From positions 124,001-188,000 of the forward strand of contig NZ_JANUHA010000005.1 of assembly GCF_024753255.1 (NCBI RefSeq): 64,000 nucleotides of DNA. Reading direction: 5' to 3'. The translations under genes were made by a program, and so were the position numbers. The notes below the pieces were generated by a model, which worked only from the letters and a program-made list of their open reading frames with translations, was not told the origin of the DNA and made no database searches. Every line of letters starts with the position of its first letter. The stretch's first letter is position 1. The stretch comes from Massilia agri (GTDB lineage: Bacteria > Pseudomonadota > Gammaproteobacteria > Burkholderiales > Burkholderiaceae_D). Shown piece by piece: positions 15,686 to 29,872 of the stretch.

Positions 15686-16654
15686 GTGAAGCGTCTTTTC
15701 CGTCCCGTACTTCTCCCCCTGCTGGCCGCCATGCTGTCCGCCTCTGCCGGCGCCACCGAGGTGAAGGGCTTGAGCATGCAGGTCCATGATCTGGCCACCC
15801 CCTTCGTGCAGGTGTGGGAGCGCAACGCGGGCAAGCCGGACGCCGAGTTCCTGCGCGACTTCAGGTCCACGATCGGCGCGCGCTTCCCGGGCTTCTACGA
15901 CGCGCAGCGTTTCAGTGGCATGTTCACCCCGGCCCAGTACGAGAACATGATCGTCAAGGCCCGCGCCGAATTCCCGTCCATGCGCGCGGCCTACGAGAAG
16001 AAGGTGGCGCGCTTCACCCAGGAACTGCCGGGCCACATCGCCAGCTTCCGCGCGAGCTTTCCGGATTACGCGGCCAAGACCGACATCTGGTTCCTGCACT
16101 CGCTCGGCGAGATGGACGGCGGCACCCGCACCCTGGATGGAAAAACCTACTTCGTGTTCGGCGCCGATGCGATGGTCAAGTACCACGGGGACGGCGATGA
16201 AGCGGCTTTCTTCCACCACGAGCTGTTTCACGACTACCACGAGATGGAATGCTCCGGCGAGCCGATCTGGGCATCCTTGTGGAACGAGGGCCTGGCCACC
16301 TATGTGGCCAAGCGCATGAATCCGGCGGCGAACAATAGCGAACTGCTGCTCGACATACCGCGCAACCTGGTGGCCGACACGCAAAAGCAGCTGGGGCGCG
16401 CCTTCGAGGACCTGCACGGAAAGCTGGATAGCGACGATCGCACCGCCTATGCCGGCCTGTTCCAGGGACGCGGTGGCGACGACACCGGCTTGCCGGCGCG
16501 GCGCGGCTATTACCTGGGCTATCTGGTGGCGGAAGACATCGGCAAGACCATGAGCATGCAGCAGATGGCGAAGCTCGATTGCGCGAGCGCGCGCACGGCA
16601 GTGCTGGCGTCGGTGGAGCGGCTGCGCAAGGCGCATGCCGCAAGCGCCAAATAA
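15686..16654 (+). CDS. Exported putative zinc metalloprotease (HExxH protein)
   Basis: A 322-residue protein with a signal peptide (MKRLFRPVLLPLLAAMLSAS, cleavage near AGA-TE). The GTG at 15686 follows AGAGGTAACACCCA, a usable ribosome-binding site. A zinc-protease motif is present at about residues 180-190 (FFHHELFHDYHEM: HELFH plus a nearby His), followed by SLWNEGLATYVAKRM, where the NEG Glu may be the third ligand, as in DUF2268-like and gluzincin families. No named family was recognised with certainty. It converges on valS through a shared bidirectional terminator. Confidence 0.7.
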   Translation: MKRLFRPVLLPLLAAMLSASAGATEVKGLSMQVHDLATPFVQVWERNAGKPDAEFLRDFRSTIGARFPGFYDAQRFSGMFTPAQYENMIVKARAEFPSMRAAYEKKVARFTQELPGHIASFRASFPDYAAKTDIWFLHSLGEMDGGTRTLDGKTYFVFGADAMVKYHGDGDEAAFFHHELFHDYHEMECSGEPIWASLWNEGLATYVAKRMNPAANNSELLLDIPRNLVADTQKQLGRAFEDLHGKLDSDDRTAYAGLFQGRGGDDTGLPARRGYYLGYLVAEDIGKTMSMQQMAKLDCASARTAVLASVERLRKAHAASAK

Positions 16655-16683
16655 AAAAACGCGGCTCGAGAGCCGCGTCTTTC
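16653..16683. terminator. Bidirectional rho-independent terminator
   Basis: The arms ACGCGGCT (16659-16666) and AGCCGCGT (16671-16678) enclose a 4-base loop CGAG. An A-run of seven lies on the left side, which reads as a T-run for the minus-strand valS transcript, and CTTT follows on the right for the plus-strand gene. It sits between two convergent genes. Confidence 0.85.
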
Positions 16684-16699
16684 ATGGAGCCGTGCCGGA

Positions 16700-19498
16700 T
16701 CAGGCAGCCGGCAGCTTGGCCAGCTGTTCCTGCATCTTGGCCAGCGTCGCCGAGAAGTTCGCGACGCGTTCCTTCTCCTGCTCCACCACCGCGGCCGGGG
16801 CGCGCGCGACGAAGCTCTCGTTGGACAGCTTGCCGCTGGCCTTGGCGATCTCGCCCTGCAGGCGGGCGATCTCCTTCGACAGGCGCTCGCGCTCGGCGGC
16901 GACGTCGATCTCGACCTTCAGCATCAGCTTGGTGGTGCCGACGATCGACACGGCGGCCGGCGACTCCGGCAGCGCATCGACGATCTGCACTTCGGCAAGC
17001 TTGCCCAGCGCCTGGATGTAGGGCGCGAAGACGGCCATGCGGGCGCGGTCTTCCTCATTGCCCGGCTCGACGATCAGCGGCACGCGCACCGACGGCGACA
17101 ACGACATCTCGCCGCGCAGGTTGCGGGTGGCGTCGATCAGGGCCTTGAGCTGTTCCATCCAGCTTTCCGCTTCTTCGCTCACGAGAGAGGTATCAGCCAG
17201 CGGGTAGGGCTGCAGCATGATGGTGTCGCCGGTTTTGCCTGCCAGCGGCGCGATCGCCTGCCACAGCGCTTCGGTCACGAACGGAATGATCGGGTGCGCC
17301 AGGCGCAGTGCCACTTCCAGCACGCGCAGCAGGGTGTGGCGGGTGGCGCGCTGTTGCGCTTCCGTACCCTGCTGGACCGAGACCTTGGCCAGTTCCAGGT
17401 ACCAGTCGCAGTACTCGTACCAGAAGAAGTTGTAGATGCTGCTCGCGATATTGTCGAAGCGGTAGTCGGCGAAGCCCTTCGCCACTTCCAGCTCGGCGCG
17501 GTTCATCAGGGAGATGATCCAGCGGTCGGCGGGCGACAGGTCTTCCGGATTCGGGGCGCTGCAGTCTTTCCCTTCCGTGTTCATCATCACGAAGCGGGTC
17601 GCGTTCCACATCTTGTTGCAGAAGTTGCGGTAACCCTCGCAGCGGCCGAGGTCGAAGTTGATGTTGCGGCCCAGCGAAGCGTAACTCGCCATGGTGAAGC
17701 GCACGGCATCGGTGCCGAAGGCCGGGATCCCTTCCGGGAATTCCTTGCGGGTCGCCTTGGCGATCTTATCAAGCGAGCGCGGGTCCATCAGGCCGGTGGT
17801 GCGCTTGGCGACCAGCGACTCGATGTCGATGCCGTCGATCAGGTCGATCGGGTCGAGGGTATTGCCCTTCGACTTCGACATCTTCTGGCCTTGCGAGTCG
17901 CGCACCAGGCCATGCACGTACACGGTCTCGAACGGCACCTTGCCGGTGAAGTGGGTCGTCATCATCACCATGCGGGCGACCCAGAAGAAGATGATGTCGA
18001 AGGCCGTCACCAGCACCGACGAAGGCAGGAAGTGCTTCATGTCCGGGGTTTCTTCCGGCCAGCCCATGGTCGAGAAAGGCACCAGGGCCGAGGAGAACCA
18101 GGTATCGAGCACGTCGTCGTCGCGGCGCAGCTGTCCCGTGATGCCCTGCGCGGCGGCCTTGGCCTGCGCTTCCTCTTCGTTGCGGGCGACGACGATCTCG
18201 CCGTTCTCGCCGTACCAGGCCGGGATGCGGTGGCCCCACCACAGCTGGCGCGAGATGCACCAGTCCTGGATGTTGCCCAGCCACTGGTTGTAGGTGGTGG
18301 TCCAGTTCTCCGGCACGAACTTGATCTGGCCGCTGGCGACTTTTTCCAGCGCCACTTCGGTGATCGACTTGCCCGGATTGAAGGTGCCTTCCGGCGCCGG
18401 TTTGCTCATGGCGACGAACCACTGGTCGGTCAGCATCGGCTCGATGACGACGCCGGTGCGGTCGCCGCGCGGCACCATCAGCTTGTGCGGCTTGACCTGC
18501 TCCAGCAGGCCTTGCGCTTCCAGGTCGGCGACGATCTGCTTGCGCGCGGCGAAGCGGTCCAGGCCCTGGTACTGCGCCGGGCCGTTCTCGTTGATCTTCG
18601 CGTCCAGGGTGAAGATGTTGATCGGCGCAAGGCCGGCGCGCTGGCCGACGGCGGCGTCGTTGAAGTCGTGGGCCGGGGTGATCTTCACGCAGCCGGTGCC
18701 GAATTCCTTGTCCACGTAGCTGTCGGCGATGACCGGGATCTGGCGCTTGGTGAGCGGCAGCGTGAGCAGCTTGCCGTGCAGGTGGGTATAGCGCTCGTCG
18801 GTCGGATCGACCGCCACGGCGACGTCGCCCAGCATGGTTTCGGGACGGGTGGTGGCGACCGTCAGGTGGCCCGAGCCGTCGGCGAGCGGGTACTTGATGT
18901 ACCACATCGAGCCGTCTTCTTCCTGCGAGTCGACTTCCAGGTCCGACACGGCCGTGCCCAGCACCGGGTCCCAGTTGACCAGGCGCTTGCCGCGGTAGAT
19001 CAGGCCCTGTTCGAACAGGCGAACGAAGACTTCGGTCACGGTCTTCGAGCGCGGCTCGTCCATCGTGAAGTATTCGCGTTTCCAGTCGGGCGAGGTGCCC
19101 ATGCGGCGCATCTGGCCGGTAATGGTGCTGCCCGACTTTTCCTTCCATTCCCAGACCTTCTCGACGAAGGCGTCGCGGCCCAGGTCGTGGCGCGAGATCT
19201 TCTGGGCGTCGAGCTGGCGCTCGACGACGATCTGGGTGGCGATGCCGGCGTGGTCGGTGCCCGGGACCCAGGCGGTGTTGTAGCCACGCATGCGGTAGTA
19301 GCGGGTCAGGCCATCCATGATGGTCTGGTTGAAGGCATGGCCCATGTGCAGGGTGCCGGTGACGTTCGGCGGCGGCAGCTGGATGGCGAAGGACGGCTTG
19401 CCGTCTTCCATGGTGGCGGTGAAGTAACCGCGCTGTTCCCACTCGGTGCGCCAGTATTGTTCAATGTCTGCGGGCTCGAAAGACTTGGCAAGTTCCAT
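16700..19498 (-). CDS. valS: Valyl-tRNA synthetase
   Basis: ValRS charges tRNA-Val. The 932-residue protein starts at ATG 19498 ([20 protein letters not shown]); the frame extends 15 codons upstream but this start gives the canonical N-terminus. The class I signatures are present: HMGHAFNQ (HIGH-type) near residue 50 and KMSKSKGN at about residue 540. Between them lies the CP1 editing domain with [10 protein letters not shown]. The C-terminal anticodon-binding domain is followed by a coiled-coil arm ([16 protein letters not shown]) typical of ValRS. Length is normal. Upstream is a long AT-rich gap shared with the divergent thiamine riboswitch. Confidence 0.97.
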   Translation of the reverse strand: MELAKSFEPADIEQYWRTEWEQRGYFTATMEDGKPSFAIQLPPPNVTGTLHMGHAFNQTIMDGLTRYYRMRGYNTAWVPGTDHAGIATQIVVERQLDAQKISRHDLGRDAFVEKVWEWKEKSGSTITGQMRRMGTSPDWKREYFTMDEPRSKTVTEVFVRLFEQGLIYRGKRLVNWDPVLGTAVSDLEVDSQEEDGSMWYIKYPLADGSGHLTVATTRPETMLGDVAVAVDPTDERYTHLHGKLLTLPLTKRQIPVIADSYVDKEFGTGCVKITPAHDFNDAAVGQRAGLAPINIFTLDAKINENGPAQYQGLDRFAARKQIVADLEAQGLLEQVKPHKLMVPRGDRTGVVIEPMLTDQWFVAMSKPAPEGTFNPGKSITEVALEKVASGQIKFVPENWTTTYNQWLGNIQDWCISRQLWWGHRIPAWYGENGEIVVARNEEEAQAKAAAQGITGQLRRDDDVLDTWFSSALVPFSTMGWPEETPDMKHFLPSSVLVTAFDIIFFWVARMVMMTTHFTGKVPFETVYVHGLVRDSQGQKMSKSKGNTLDPIDLIDGIDIESLVAKRTTGLMDPRSLDKIAKATRKEFPEGIPAFGTDAVRFTMASYASLGRNINFDLGRCEGYRNFCNKMWNATRFVMMNTEGKDCSAPNPEDLSPADRWIISLMNRAELEVAKGFADYRFDNIASSIYNFFWYEYCDWYLELAKVSVQQGTEAQQRATRHTLLRVLEVALRLAHPIIPFVTEALWQAIAPLAGKTGDTIMLQPYPLADTSLVSEEAESWMEQLKALIDATRNLRGEMSLSPSVRVPLIVEPGNEEDRARMAVFAPYIQALGKLAEVQIVDALPESPAAVSIVGTTKLMLKVEIDVAAERERLSKEIARLQGEIAKASGKLSNESFVARAPAAVVEQEKERVANFSATLAKMQEQLAKLPAA

Positions 19499-19587
19499 GG
19501 TGTGGTCAGTGAAAGGGGTGTTAAATGCGTTAAAAACGCACAAAGCGTTTTGCGAAAAGAACCATTATAGAGTAGATGGCGCTATAA

Positions 19588-21704
<2,117 letters not shown>

Positions 21705-21705
<1 letters not shown>

Positions 21706-21908
21706 TGACGGAGATCGAATTGAACGGCTCACCCTATCTCTTGCCGGCCGGGGCCTCGCTGCACGAACTCGCTGGCCAGCTTGGCCTGGCGGAGCAGGCG
21801 GTGGCGGTCGCGGTCAACCGCGAAGTCGTGCCGCGCCAGCAGTGGCCGCAGCGGCAGTTGCAGGCCAGGGACAAGGTGGACATCGTGCGCGCCATCGGTG
21901 GCGGCTGA
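21705..21908 (+). CDS. thiS: Sulfur carrier protein ThiS
   Basis: A 67-residue ubiquitin-fold protein that carries thiocarboxylate sulfur to ThiG for thiazole synthesis. It starts MTEIELNGSPYLLPAGASLH and ends with the essential Gly-Gly (VRAIGGG; here three Gly), plus AVAVNREVVPR in the middle as in ThiS proteins. The ATG shares one base with the thiC stop (TGATG), so it is translationally coupled. The adenylating partner ThiF and a glycine oxidase (ThiO) or ThiH are not in this cluster. Confidence 0.93.
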
Positions 21909-21923
21909 CAAGGAGAAGACGAC

Positions 21924-22718
21924 ATGAATGCAATTGCTGAACACGACTTTCTGACCATCGCCGGCCGCCAGTACGCCTCGCGCCTGCTGGTCGGCAGCGG
22001 CAAGTACCGCGACCTGGCGCAGACGCGCGAGGCCACCCTGGCGGCGGGCGCCGAGATCGTCACGGTGGCGATTCGCCGCGTGAACATCGGCCAGGACCCG
22101 AACGCCCCGAGCCTGCTCGACGTGCTGCCGCCCGACGAATTCACCATCCTGCCCAATACGGCCGGCTGCTACACCGCCAAGGATGCCGTCTACACGCTGC
22201 AGATGGCGCGCGAGCTGCTGGGGGGGCGCAAGCTCGTCAAGCTGGAGGTGCTGGGCGACGAGAAGACCCTGTTCCCGCAGATGCCGGAGACGATCAAGGC
22301 GCTTGAGGTCCTGGTGCGCGACGGCTTCGACGTGATGGTCTACTGCAGCGACGACCCGGTGCAGGCCCGCATCCTGCAGGAGATCGGTTGCGTGGCCGTG
22401 ATGCCGCTGGCTTCCCTGATCGGCTCGGGCATGGGCATCCTGAACCCCTGGAATCTCTCGCTCATCATCGAGCAGGCGAGCGTTCCGGTGCTGGTCGACG
22501 CCGGCGTCGGCACGGCCTCCGACGCGGCCATCGCGATGGAGCTGGGCTGCGACGGGGTGTTGATGAACACCGCGATCGCCGCGGCGCGCGATCCCGTGCG
22601 GATGGCGGGCGCCATGCGCCACGCCGTCATCGCGGGACGCGAGGCCCACCTGGCCGGGCGCATGCCGAAGCGCTTCGCCGGTTCGCCATCTTCGCCGACC
22701 ACGGGCCTGGCGACCTGA
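21924..22718 (+). CDS. thiG: Thiazole synthase
   Basis: ThiG forms the thiazole ring from deoxyxylulose phosphate, dehydroglycine and ThiS-thiocarboxylate. The 264-residue TIM barrel begins at ATG 21924 behind AAGGAGAAGACG. Signatures: [53 protein letters not shown] (with the Schiff-base Lys region) and [20 protein letters not shown] near the C-terminus. Length is standard. It overlaps thiD by one base. Its substrate DXP is made by Dxs, also encoded in this window at 57965. Confidence 0.96.
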   Translation: MNAIAEHDFLTIAGRQYASRLLVGSGKYRDLAQTREATLAAGAEIVTVAIRRVNIGQDPNAPSLLDVLPPDEFTILPNTAGCYTAKDAVYTLQMARELLGGRKLVKLEVLGDEKTLFPQMPETIKALEVLVRDGFDVMVYCSDDPVQARILQEIGCVAVMPLASLIGSGMGILNPWNLSLIIEQASVPVLVDAGVGTASDAAIAMELGCDGVLMNTAIAAARDPVRMAGAMRHAVIAGREAHLAGRMPKRFAGSPSSPTTGLAT

Positions 22719-23461
22719 TGGTGCCCACCGTCCTCGTGTTCGCCGGGCTCGATCCGGGCGGGGGCGCGGGGCTGGCGGCGGACATCGCCGCCATCGGCGC
22801 CCTCGGCGGCCACGCGCTGCCGGTGGCGACGGCGCTCACGGTGCAGGACAACAACCGCGTGCACGAGGTGCAGCCCGTCGATTGCGGCCTCGTCACGCGC
22901 CAGGCCGACGCCCTGATCGACACCTGCAGCATCGACGCGGTCAAGATTGGCATCCCGGGCAGCCGCGAGAACGCCGCGGCGATCGCCCGCCTGCTGCGCC
23001 AGCTGCGCGCCGCCGACCCCCGCTTGCCGGTGGTGCTGGACCCGGTGCTGGCCAGCGGCCATGGCGATGCGCTCGGCAAGGGCAACGCGCTGGCGGCGCT
23101 CGCCGAGCTGCTGCCGCTGGCCACCATCGTCACGCCCAACCTGCCGGAGCTCCATGCGATCGGCGAGATCCCCTGCGAGCACGTACTGGTGACCGGCGGG
23201 CACGGGGAGGGCGACATCATCGTCAACCGCTGGCTGAGCGCCGGCCTTGAGCAGCGCAGCTGGCGCCTGCCGCGTCTGCCGCATGACTATCACGGCAGCG
23301 GCTGCACCCTGGCCGCCGCCATCGCCGCGCGCCTGGCCCTGGGCGACGGCATGGGCGACGCGCTCGAGCACGCCCAGGACTACTGCCACCAGACCCTGGC
23401 GCATGCCTTCTGGATCGCGCCGGGACAGCGCATCCCGCGCCGTATCCTGCACACGCATTGA
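22718..23461 (+). CDS. thiD: Hydroxymethylpyrimidine (phosphate) kinase
   Basis: ThiD phosphorylates HMP and HMP-P to HMP-PP. The 247-residue ribokinase-fold protein opens [20 protein letters not shown], with the substrate-binding GLDPGGGAG loop, and ends with the family signature DYHGSGCTLAAAIAARLALG, whose DxxGSGC anion hole contains the catalytic Cys/Asp. The ATG overlaps the thiG stop codon (TGATG). It is slightly shorter than E. coli ThiD (266 residues), which is common in betaproteobacteria. Confidence 0.93.
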   Translation: MVPTVLVFAGLDPGGGAGLAADIAAIGALGGHALPVATALTVQDNNRVHEVQPVDCGLVTRQADALIDTCSIDAVKIGIPGSRENAAAIARLLRQLRAADPRLPVVLDPVLASGHGDALGKGNALAALAELLPLATIVTPNLPELHAIGEIPCEHVLVTGGHGEGDIIVNRWLSAGLEQRSWRLPRLPHDYHGSGCTLAAAIAARLALGDGMGDALEHAQDYCHQTLAHAFWIAPGQRIPRRILHTH

Positions 23462-23471
23462 AAGGACAGCA

Positions 23472-24101
23472 TTGAAACCACACGATCTGCGGGGACTCTA
23501 CCTCGTCACGCCCGACTGGGACGATACCGACTGCCTGCTGGCCGTCACCGGCACCGCGCTGGCGGCGGGCGCCGCCCTCGTGCAGTACCGCCACAAGAGC
23601 GCGAGCCCCGCACTGCGCCGGCAGCAGGCGCTCGCCCTGCTGGGCCTGTGCCGGCGCTACGGGCGGCCGCTCATCATCAACGACCACGTCGAATTGTGCC
23701 GCGAGCTCGACGCCGACGGCGTGCACGTGGGCGGCCTCGATGCACCCGTCTCGCAGGTGCGCGCATTGCTGGGCCCCGGCAAGATCGTCGGCGCCTCCTG
23801 CTACGGCGAACTGAAGCTGGCGGAATCGGCGCGCGAGCAGGGCGCGAGCTACGTCGCCTTCGGCGGCTTTTATCCTTCACCGGTCAAGAAGTACACGTTT
23901 GTCACGCCGCCGGAGCTCATCGACGTCTGGCGCGACCGCGTCGACCTGCCGATGGTGGTCATCGGCGGCATGACCCCGCGGAACGCGGCCCCGCTGGTGG
24001 CGCGCGGCGCGGCGATGGTGGCGGCGATCACGAGCGTGTACGCGGCCAGCGACCCGGACGCCGCGGTACGCCAGTTCTGCGCGCTGTTCCCGGGCAGGTG
24101 A
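23472..24101 (+). CDS. thiE: Thiamine-phosphate synthase
   Basis: ThiE joins HMP-PP and thiazole phosphate. The 209-residue TIM barrel starts at an unusual TTG (23472), chosen because AAAGGACAGCA precedes it and the residues LKPHDLRGLYLVTPDW begin right after, the normal ThiE N-terminus. The frame continues upstream into thiD but that part is not ThiE-like. Signatures: VQYRHKSA, LIINDHVELCRELDADGVH, KIVGASCYG, VAFGGFYPSPVKK and VIGGMTPRNA. It is the last gene of the thiamine set, 10 bp behind thiD. Confidence 0.92.
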   Translation: MKPHDLRGLYLVTPDWDDTDCLLAVTGTALAAGAALVQYRHKSASPALRRQQALALLGLCRRYGRPLIINDHVELCRELDADGVHVGGLDAPVSQVRALLGPGKIVGASCYGELKLAESAREQGASYVAFGGFYPSPVKKYTFVTPPELIDVWRDRVDLPMVVIGGMTPRNAAPLVARGAAMVAAITSVYAASDPDAAVRQFCALFPGR

Positions 24102-24139
24102 TCCTACAATAGCGGCGTCGTCCACTTCGCCACCCCATC

Positions 24140-24853
24140 ATGCGACCGCTGCGCCTCTGGATCCATACCCGCCGCCACCCGTCCGCCATCCTGCTGCTGG
24201 TGCAGCTGCTCGGGATGCTGCTGTATCCCTTCATCGAGCAGGAGCCCGCCGGGCACGGGGCCTTCAATGTCTTCGGCGTGGCGGTGCTGGTGCTGACCAT
24301 CCGCATGGTGCGGCGCACGCCGGGCGAGACCTGGATCAGCGCCACGCTGGCGGTGCCGATCGTCGTCCTGCTGGCCCTGCAGACTTTCTTCGACCTGCGC
24401 GGTACGCTGTTGCCCTGGTCCTCGGCGCTGGAGGCGCTGTTCTATTTCTATGCGGCCGGCAGCCTGATCGCCTACATGATGGGCGACCGCCAGGCCACCA
24501 CCGACGAGCTGTTCGCCGCCGGCGCCACCTTCACCCTGCTGGCCTGGGCCTTCACCCACCTGTACATGATGGTGCAGGAACTGCACCCCGGGACCTTCGC
24601 GGCCGCCGTCAACGCCTCCGCGCCACGCTCCTGGAGCGAGCTGAATTACCTCAGCTTCGCGCTGCTGTCGAGCACCGGCATCGGCGACGTGATTCCCCTG
24701 ACCGTGCACGCGCGCGCCCTGTGCAGCATCGAGATGCTGGTCGGCGTGATGTACCTGGCGGCCGTGGTGGCGCGCCTGATCGGCTTCACCACCCAGGGCA
24801 GGGTGCACCGGCGCCGTCCGGGCGCGCCGCGCGAGGAATGGGAGAAGGACTGA
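24140..24853 (+). CDS. Ion channel family (potassium-channel-like) membrane protein
   Basis: A 237-residue membrane protein. Several hydrophobic segments precede a pore-loop region of two-TM K+ channel type: YLSFALLSSTGIGDVIPLT carries STGIGD, a variant of the TxGYGD selectivity filter, followed by a final helix IEMLVGVMYLAAVVARLIG. The variant (I for Y) makes K+ selectivity uncertain. The basic tail TTQGRVHRRRPGAPREE is cytosolic. Its TGA is directly followed, with zero bases between, by the inverted stop of the convergent J-like gene. Confidence 0.8.
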   Translation: MRPLRLWIHTRRHPSAILLLVQLLGMLLYPFIEQEPAGHGAFNVFGVAVLVLTIRMVRRTPGETWISATLAVPIVVLLALQTFFDLRGTLLPWSSALEALFYFYAAGSLIAYMMGDRQATTDELFAAGATFTLLAWAFTHLYMMVQELHPGTFAAAVNASAPRSWSELNYLSFALLSSTGIGDVIPLTVHARALCSIEMLVGVMYLAAVVARLIGFTTQGRVHRRRPGAPREEWEKD

Positions 24854-26521
24854 TCATTCCGCCGGCGGCGCCGGCGGGTCGTCCGGTGCGTCCTGCCCCG
24901 GCTCTTTCCCGAGATCGCGCTGCTTGCGCACGACCGAGCTCGAATAGGTGAACTCGAACGATTGCAGCCCGCCCGGGAAAGGCTTGGCATCGAGCACCGC
25001 CTTTTCCACGGCCATGTCGAGCAGGAGGTTGCCGGAAGACGCGATGACCTTGACCTCCTTCACCCGCCCGCCGGCATCCAGCATGGCCCGGTAACGTCCG
25101 GTGTATTTGCCCTCCCTGGCGGAGCGGGCTGGATGGAACTGGACCGGCGGGATATGGGCGCGCAGCGTTTCCACCGGGATCGTCACCGGCCCGGGCGGCG
25201 TCGTGCGCTTGCCCGCGCCGGCCGGCGCAGCCGCGCCGACGATATCGGCCGTGTAGCGCACTTCGAACTGACGGGGCGTCGCAGGCGGGAAGGCGGCGGC
25301 ATTGCGCAGCGCCAGGCCGACGGCCGCATCGAAACCTGGCTCGCCCGAGGTCTGCCAGTTCTGCACCCGCTCCACTTTCCTGTCCTCGGTCAGGAACACC
25401 TTGTAGACGACTTCCAGCTTGCCGGATGGCGCGCCTGGCGGCGGGGTATAGCGCAGGGGCGGCACGACGCGGTCGAGGACAGCCTGCGGTACGGCGGGCG
25501 GTGGCTGGGGCGCCGACGCCTGCTGCGACGCCGGCGGAACGAAGCCGCGGCCGCTCTCCTGCTCGCCGCCTGAATGGTTGAAGACCGAGCGCAGCACGAC
25601 GCTCAGGGCCAGGAAGAGGACGATGCCTTGCCAGGTCGTGAACGTGCGCTTCGGCTCAGCTGCCTGGAGAAGCGGTTCCTGGACGTCGAAGGATGTCGGG
25701 GCGCCGCCCGACTCCCGGTAAACGGTGCGCCAGCGCTCCACCTTCTCCATGTCGGCGACGACCGCCATCAGGGCCGGAAAGCGCGCCAGCATGCGTTCCG
25801 TGTCCGGCATCGCCGCCTGGATGCGCCGCGTGGCGGGGATGTCCGGCTGCCGCAGCATCCTGGCCAGCTCGCGCATGCGCACCTGTTCTTCCGCCGGCAA
25901 TGCGTCGAAGACGTGACGCTCTTCAATGGCCTGGTCGAGGAAGCGACCGCCCTGGCCCAGCTGCCACAGGCGGCGCCGGTCGCCGTCCCAGGCAAATGCG
26001 TCCTTCGCCGCCACGAACAGGGCTTCGTGTCCCGGACGCCAGCCGGAAGCGAGCATCGAGGCGACGTAGGCCTCGAAGTAGATGCGGGCGTCGATGTTGA
26101 TCAGCTCTTCGTCGGCGAAGCGCGCCTCGATGGCGGCGCGCCAGGCATCGACGTCGCCGAGCTTGCCGGCCGCGGCCAGGGCATTGGCGCTCTCGCCAAG
26201 ACGGCCGAAGACTTCGCCGCCCAGGCGCATGGCTTCGGGCGGCTCCTCTTCCTGCACAGGCGGTCGCTCTTCCTGCACCGGTGTTTCCGCCGGAGCCGGC
26301 ATGGCGGGCGAGGGCGGTTCCGCCTGAGGGCCATCCTGCGCCAGCTTCCAGCGCGCCCAGTCCAGCGCGACCTCGTAGGCAGTGCGCAGCGCCTGGAAGC
26401 CGTCCGGATCCGCCTCCTGGTCGATGCGCTTGAGCTTGCGCGCATAGGCGCGGCGGATGTCGCGTTCTTGCGCGCTTTCGTCCAGCTCGAGCAGCTCGAG
26501 GAATTCGTAGGTAGTCTCCAT
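24854..26521 (-). CDS. J-like/TonB C-terminal fusion protein, partner of HscC
   Basis: A 555-residue protein. Residues 1-60 (YEFLELLELDESAQERDIRR, AYARKLKRIDQEADPDGFQA) form a J-like domain of DjlB/DjlC type, without the canonical HPD tripeptide. A single membrane span is at about 291-311 (WQGIVLFLALSVVLRSVF), followed by a Pro/Gln-rich linker and two TonB C-terminal-like domains (about 355-430 and 450-530; note KVEVVYKVF-like and YTGRYRAMLDAGGRVKEVKV strands). It lies 3 bp after hscC on the same strand, so it is presumably its cochaperone. The periplasmic TonB-C part is unusual for a J protein and its job is not known. Confidence 0.75.
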   Translation of the reverse strand: METTYEFLELLELDESAQERDIRRAYARKLKRIDQEADPDGFQALRTAYEVALDWARWKLAQDGPQAEPPSPAMPAPAETPVQEERPPVQEEEPPEAMRLGGEVFGRLGESANALAAAGKLGDVDAWRAAIEARFADEELINIDARIYFEAYVASMLASGWRPGHEALFVAAKDAFAWDGDRRRLWQLGQGGRFLDQAIEERHVFDALPAEEQVRMRELARMLRQPDIPATRRIQAAMPDTERMLARFPALMAVVADMEKVERWRTVYRESGGAPTSFDVQEPLLQAAEPKRTFTTWQGIVLFLALSVVLRSVFNHSGGEQESGRGFVPPASQQASAPQPPPAVPQAVLDRVVPPLRYTPPPGAPSGKLEVVYKVFLTEDRKVERVQNWQTSGEPGFDAAVGLALRNAAAFPPATPRQFEVRYTADIVGAAAPAGAGKRTTPPGPVTIPVETLRAHIPPVQFHPARSAREGKYTGRYRAMLDAGGRVKEVKVIASSGNLLLDMAVEKAVLDAKPFPGGLQSFEFTYSSSVVRKQRDLGKEPGQDAPDDPPAPPAE

Positions 26522-26524
26522 GCT

Positions 26525-28234
<1,710 letters not shown>

Positions 28235-28429
28235 CGTTTTCCTCTAGTGTGTGCAGGTGAATCGGACGATCTTACCGCCAAGTCGGGGACGGTGGCCGGG
28301 CTGTCCCGCTTTTATACGGTGTGGGTAAAACGCAATATGTATGCATATGCCCCGGGGTGCCCTTCGTTGACCGCTTCGCCCCGCCATGCGATATTGCTTT
28401 TCTTGCCATCTATCACCGAAAGCAATCGC

Positions 28430-29872
28430 ATGCGTCTTTACGTCACTGCCCTCGTCCTTGCGCTCGCCACCGCCGGCTGCGCCTCCGTCCCGACCCAGCT
28501 CGACACCATTTCGCCGCAGGTCCTGCGCGGCCACGTCTCCTTCCTGGCTTCCGACCTGCTTGAAGGCCGCGGCACGCCTTCGCGCGGGCAGGACGTGGCG
28601 ACCGAATACATCGCGTCCCAGTTCCGCGCCGCGGGCCTGGAGCCGGCCGGTGACGACGGCTACTTCCAGACCGCGACCTGGCAGTACGCCGAGCGCAAGG
28701 AAGGTGACGTCGTCCTCAGCGTCAAGGCCGGCGGCGCGGCCATCGAGGTGCCCGCGGGCGGCGTGACCGGCAACTTCCTCGACGCGGTCTCGGTCGCCGG
28801 CGCCGCCACCGTCTTCATGCCCTGGAAGGACGCGCTGGCGAACAACGCCGCCGCCGACGGCAAGGTGCTGGTGGTGCCGGCCGGTCCGGTGCCGGGCGCC
28901 GCGCGCCTGCTGCAGCAGAAGCTGACCAGTAAACCATCGCTCGTGATCCTGCTCGACAAGGAAAAGCGCCATGGCGCCGGGACCGGCGGCTGGCTGGTCG
29001 ATCCGGAGCAGCCGCCGGCAAAGGGGGCGGTGCCGGTGCTGGTGCTGCACGCGCCTGACGCCGCGCAGGCGCTGGAGAAGGGCGGTGCGACGGTCACGGC
29101 GCGCGTGGCCGCGGCTTCGCTGCGTCCGGTCAAGCTGCGCAACGTGATCGGCGTGCTGCCGGGGTCGGATGCGAGCCTGAAGAGCAGCTACGTGCTGGTC
29201 ACGGCCCACCACGACCACGTCGGCATCCGCGACGGCGAGGTGTACAACGGCGCCAACGACGACGCCAGCGGCGTGGTCTCGGTGATCGAGATCGCCAGGG
29301 CCCTGGCCGCGAACAAGGAACGCCCGCGCCGCAGCATCGCCTTCATGACCATGTGGGGCGAGGAGCTCGGCCTGCTGGGCGCGAAATACTACGCGCGCCA
29401 TCCGGTGTTCCCGCTCAAGGACACGGTGGCCATGATCAACCTGGAACAGACCGGCCGCACCGACGACAGCGAGGGCAAACAGATCAACTCGGTCGCGATG
29501 ACCGGCTTCGACTACTCGACCGTCAGCGAGATGATGAAGAAGAGCGCCGAACGCAGCGGCGTGCGCCTGTGGAAGCACGCCTCGTTCAGCGACATGTTCT
29601 TCTCGCGCGCCGATAACCAGGCCCTGGCCGACGCCGGCGTGCCGGCGCACACCCTGTCGGTGGCCTACGCTTTCCCCGACTACCACGGCAAGGATGACAC
29701 CTGGGACAAGCTCGACTACGACAATATGGCGCGCGTGACGCGCATGCTGGCGGGCGGCGTGTACGACATCGCCAACGATGCGGTCCGTCCCGAGTGGACG
29801 GCCGTCCCGAAGGCGGCCAACTACGCCGCCAAGGGCCGCGAGCTGAAGGTCGGCGCGGCGTCCGCCAAATGA
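28430..29872 (+). CDS. M28 family metallopeptidase, lipoprotein
   Basis: A 480-residue protein with a lipoprotein signal (MRLYVTALVLALATAGCASV; lipobox ATAGC). The M28 zinc-aminopeptidase domain shows the first His/Asp in TAHHDHVG, the bridging Asp in NGANDDASGV, the catalytic Glu-Glu in MWGEELGLLGAKYY and the final His in FPDYHGKDDTWDKLD. A PA-like insertion lies between residues 110 and 230. The likely role is release of N-terminal amino acids from peptides at the outer membrane face or periplasm. The frame extends far upstream, but ATG 28430 gives the lipoprotein start. It overlaps the GNAT gene by 4 bp. Confidence 0.9.
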   Translation: MRLYVTALVLALATAGCASVPTQLDTISPQVLRGHVSFLASDLLEGRGTPSRGQDVATEYIASQFRAAGLEPAGDDGYFQTATWQYAERKEGDVVLSVKAGGAAIEVPAGGVTGNFLDAVSVAGAATVFMPWKDALANNAAADGKVLVVPAGPVPGAARLLQQKLTSKPSLVILLDKEKRHGAGTGGWLVDPEQPPAKGAVPVLVLHAPDAAQALEKGGATVTARVAAASLRPVKLRNVIGVLPGSDASLKSSYVLVTAHHDHVGIRDGEVYNGANDDASGVVSVIEIARALAANKERPRRSIAFMTMWGEELGLLGAKYYARHPVFPLKDTVAMINLEQTGRTDDSEGKQINSVAMTGFDYSTVSEMMKKSAERSGVRLWKHASFSDMFFSRADNQALADAGVPAHTLSVAYAFPDYHGKDDTWDKLDYDNMARVTRMLAGGVYDIANDAVRPEWTAVPKAANYAAKGRELKVGAASAK

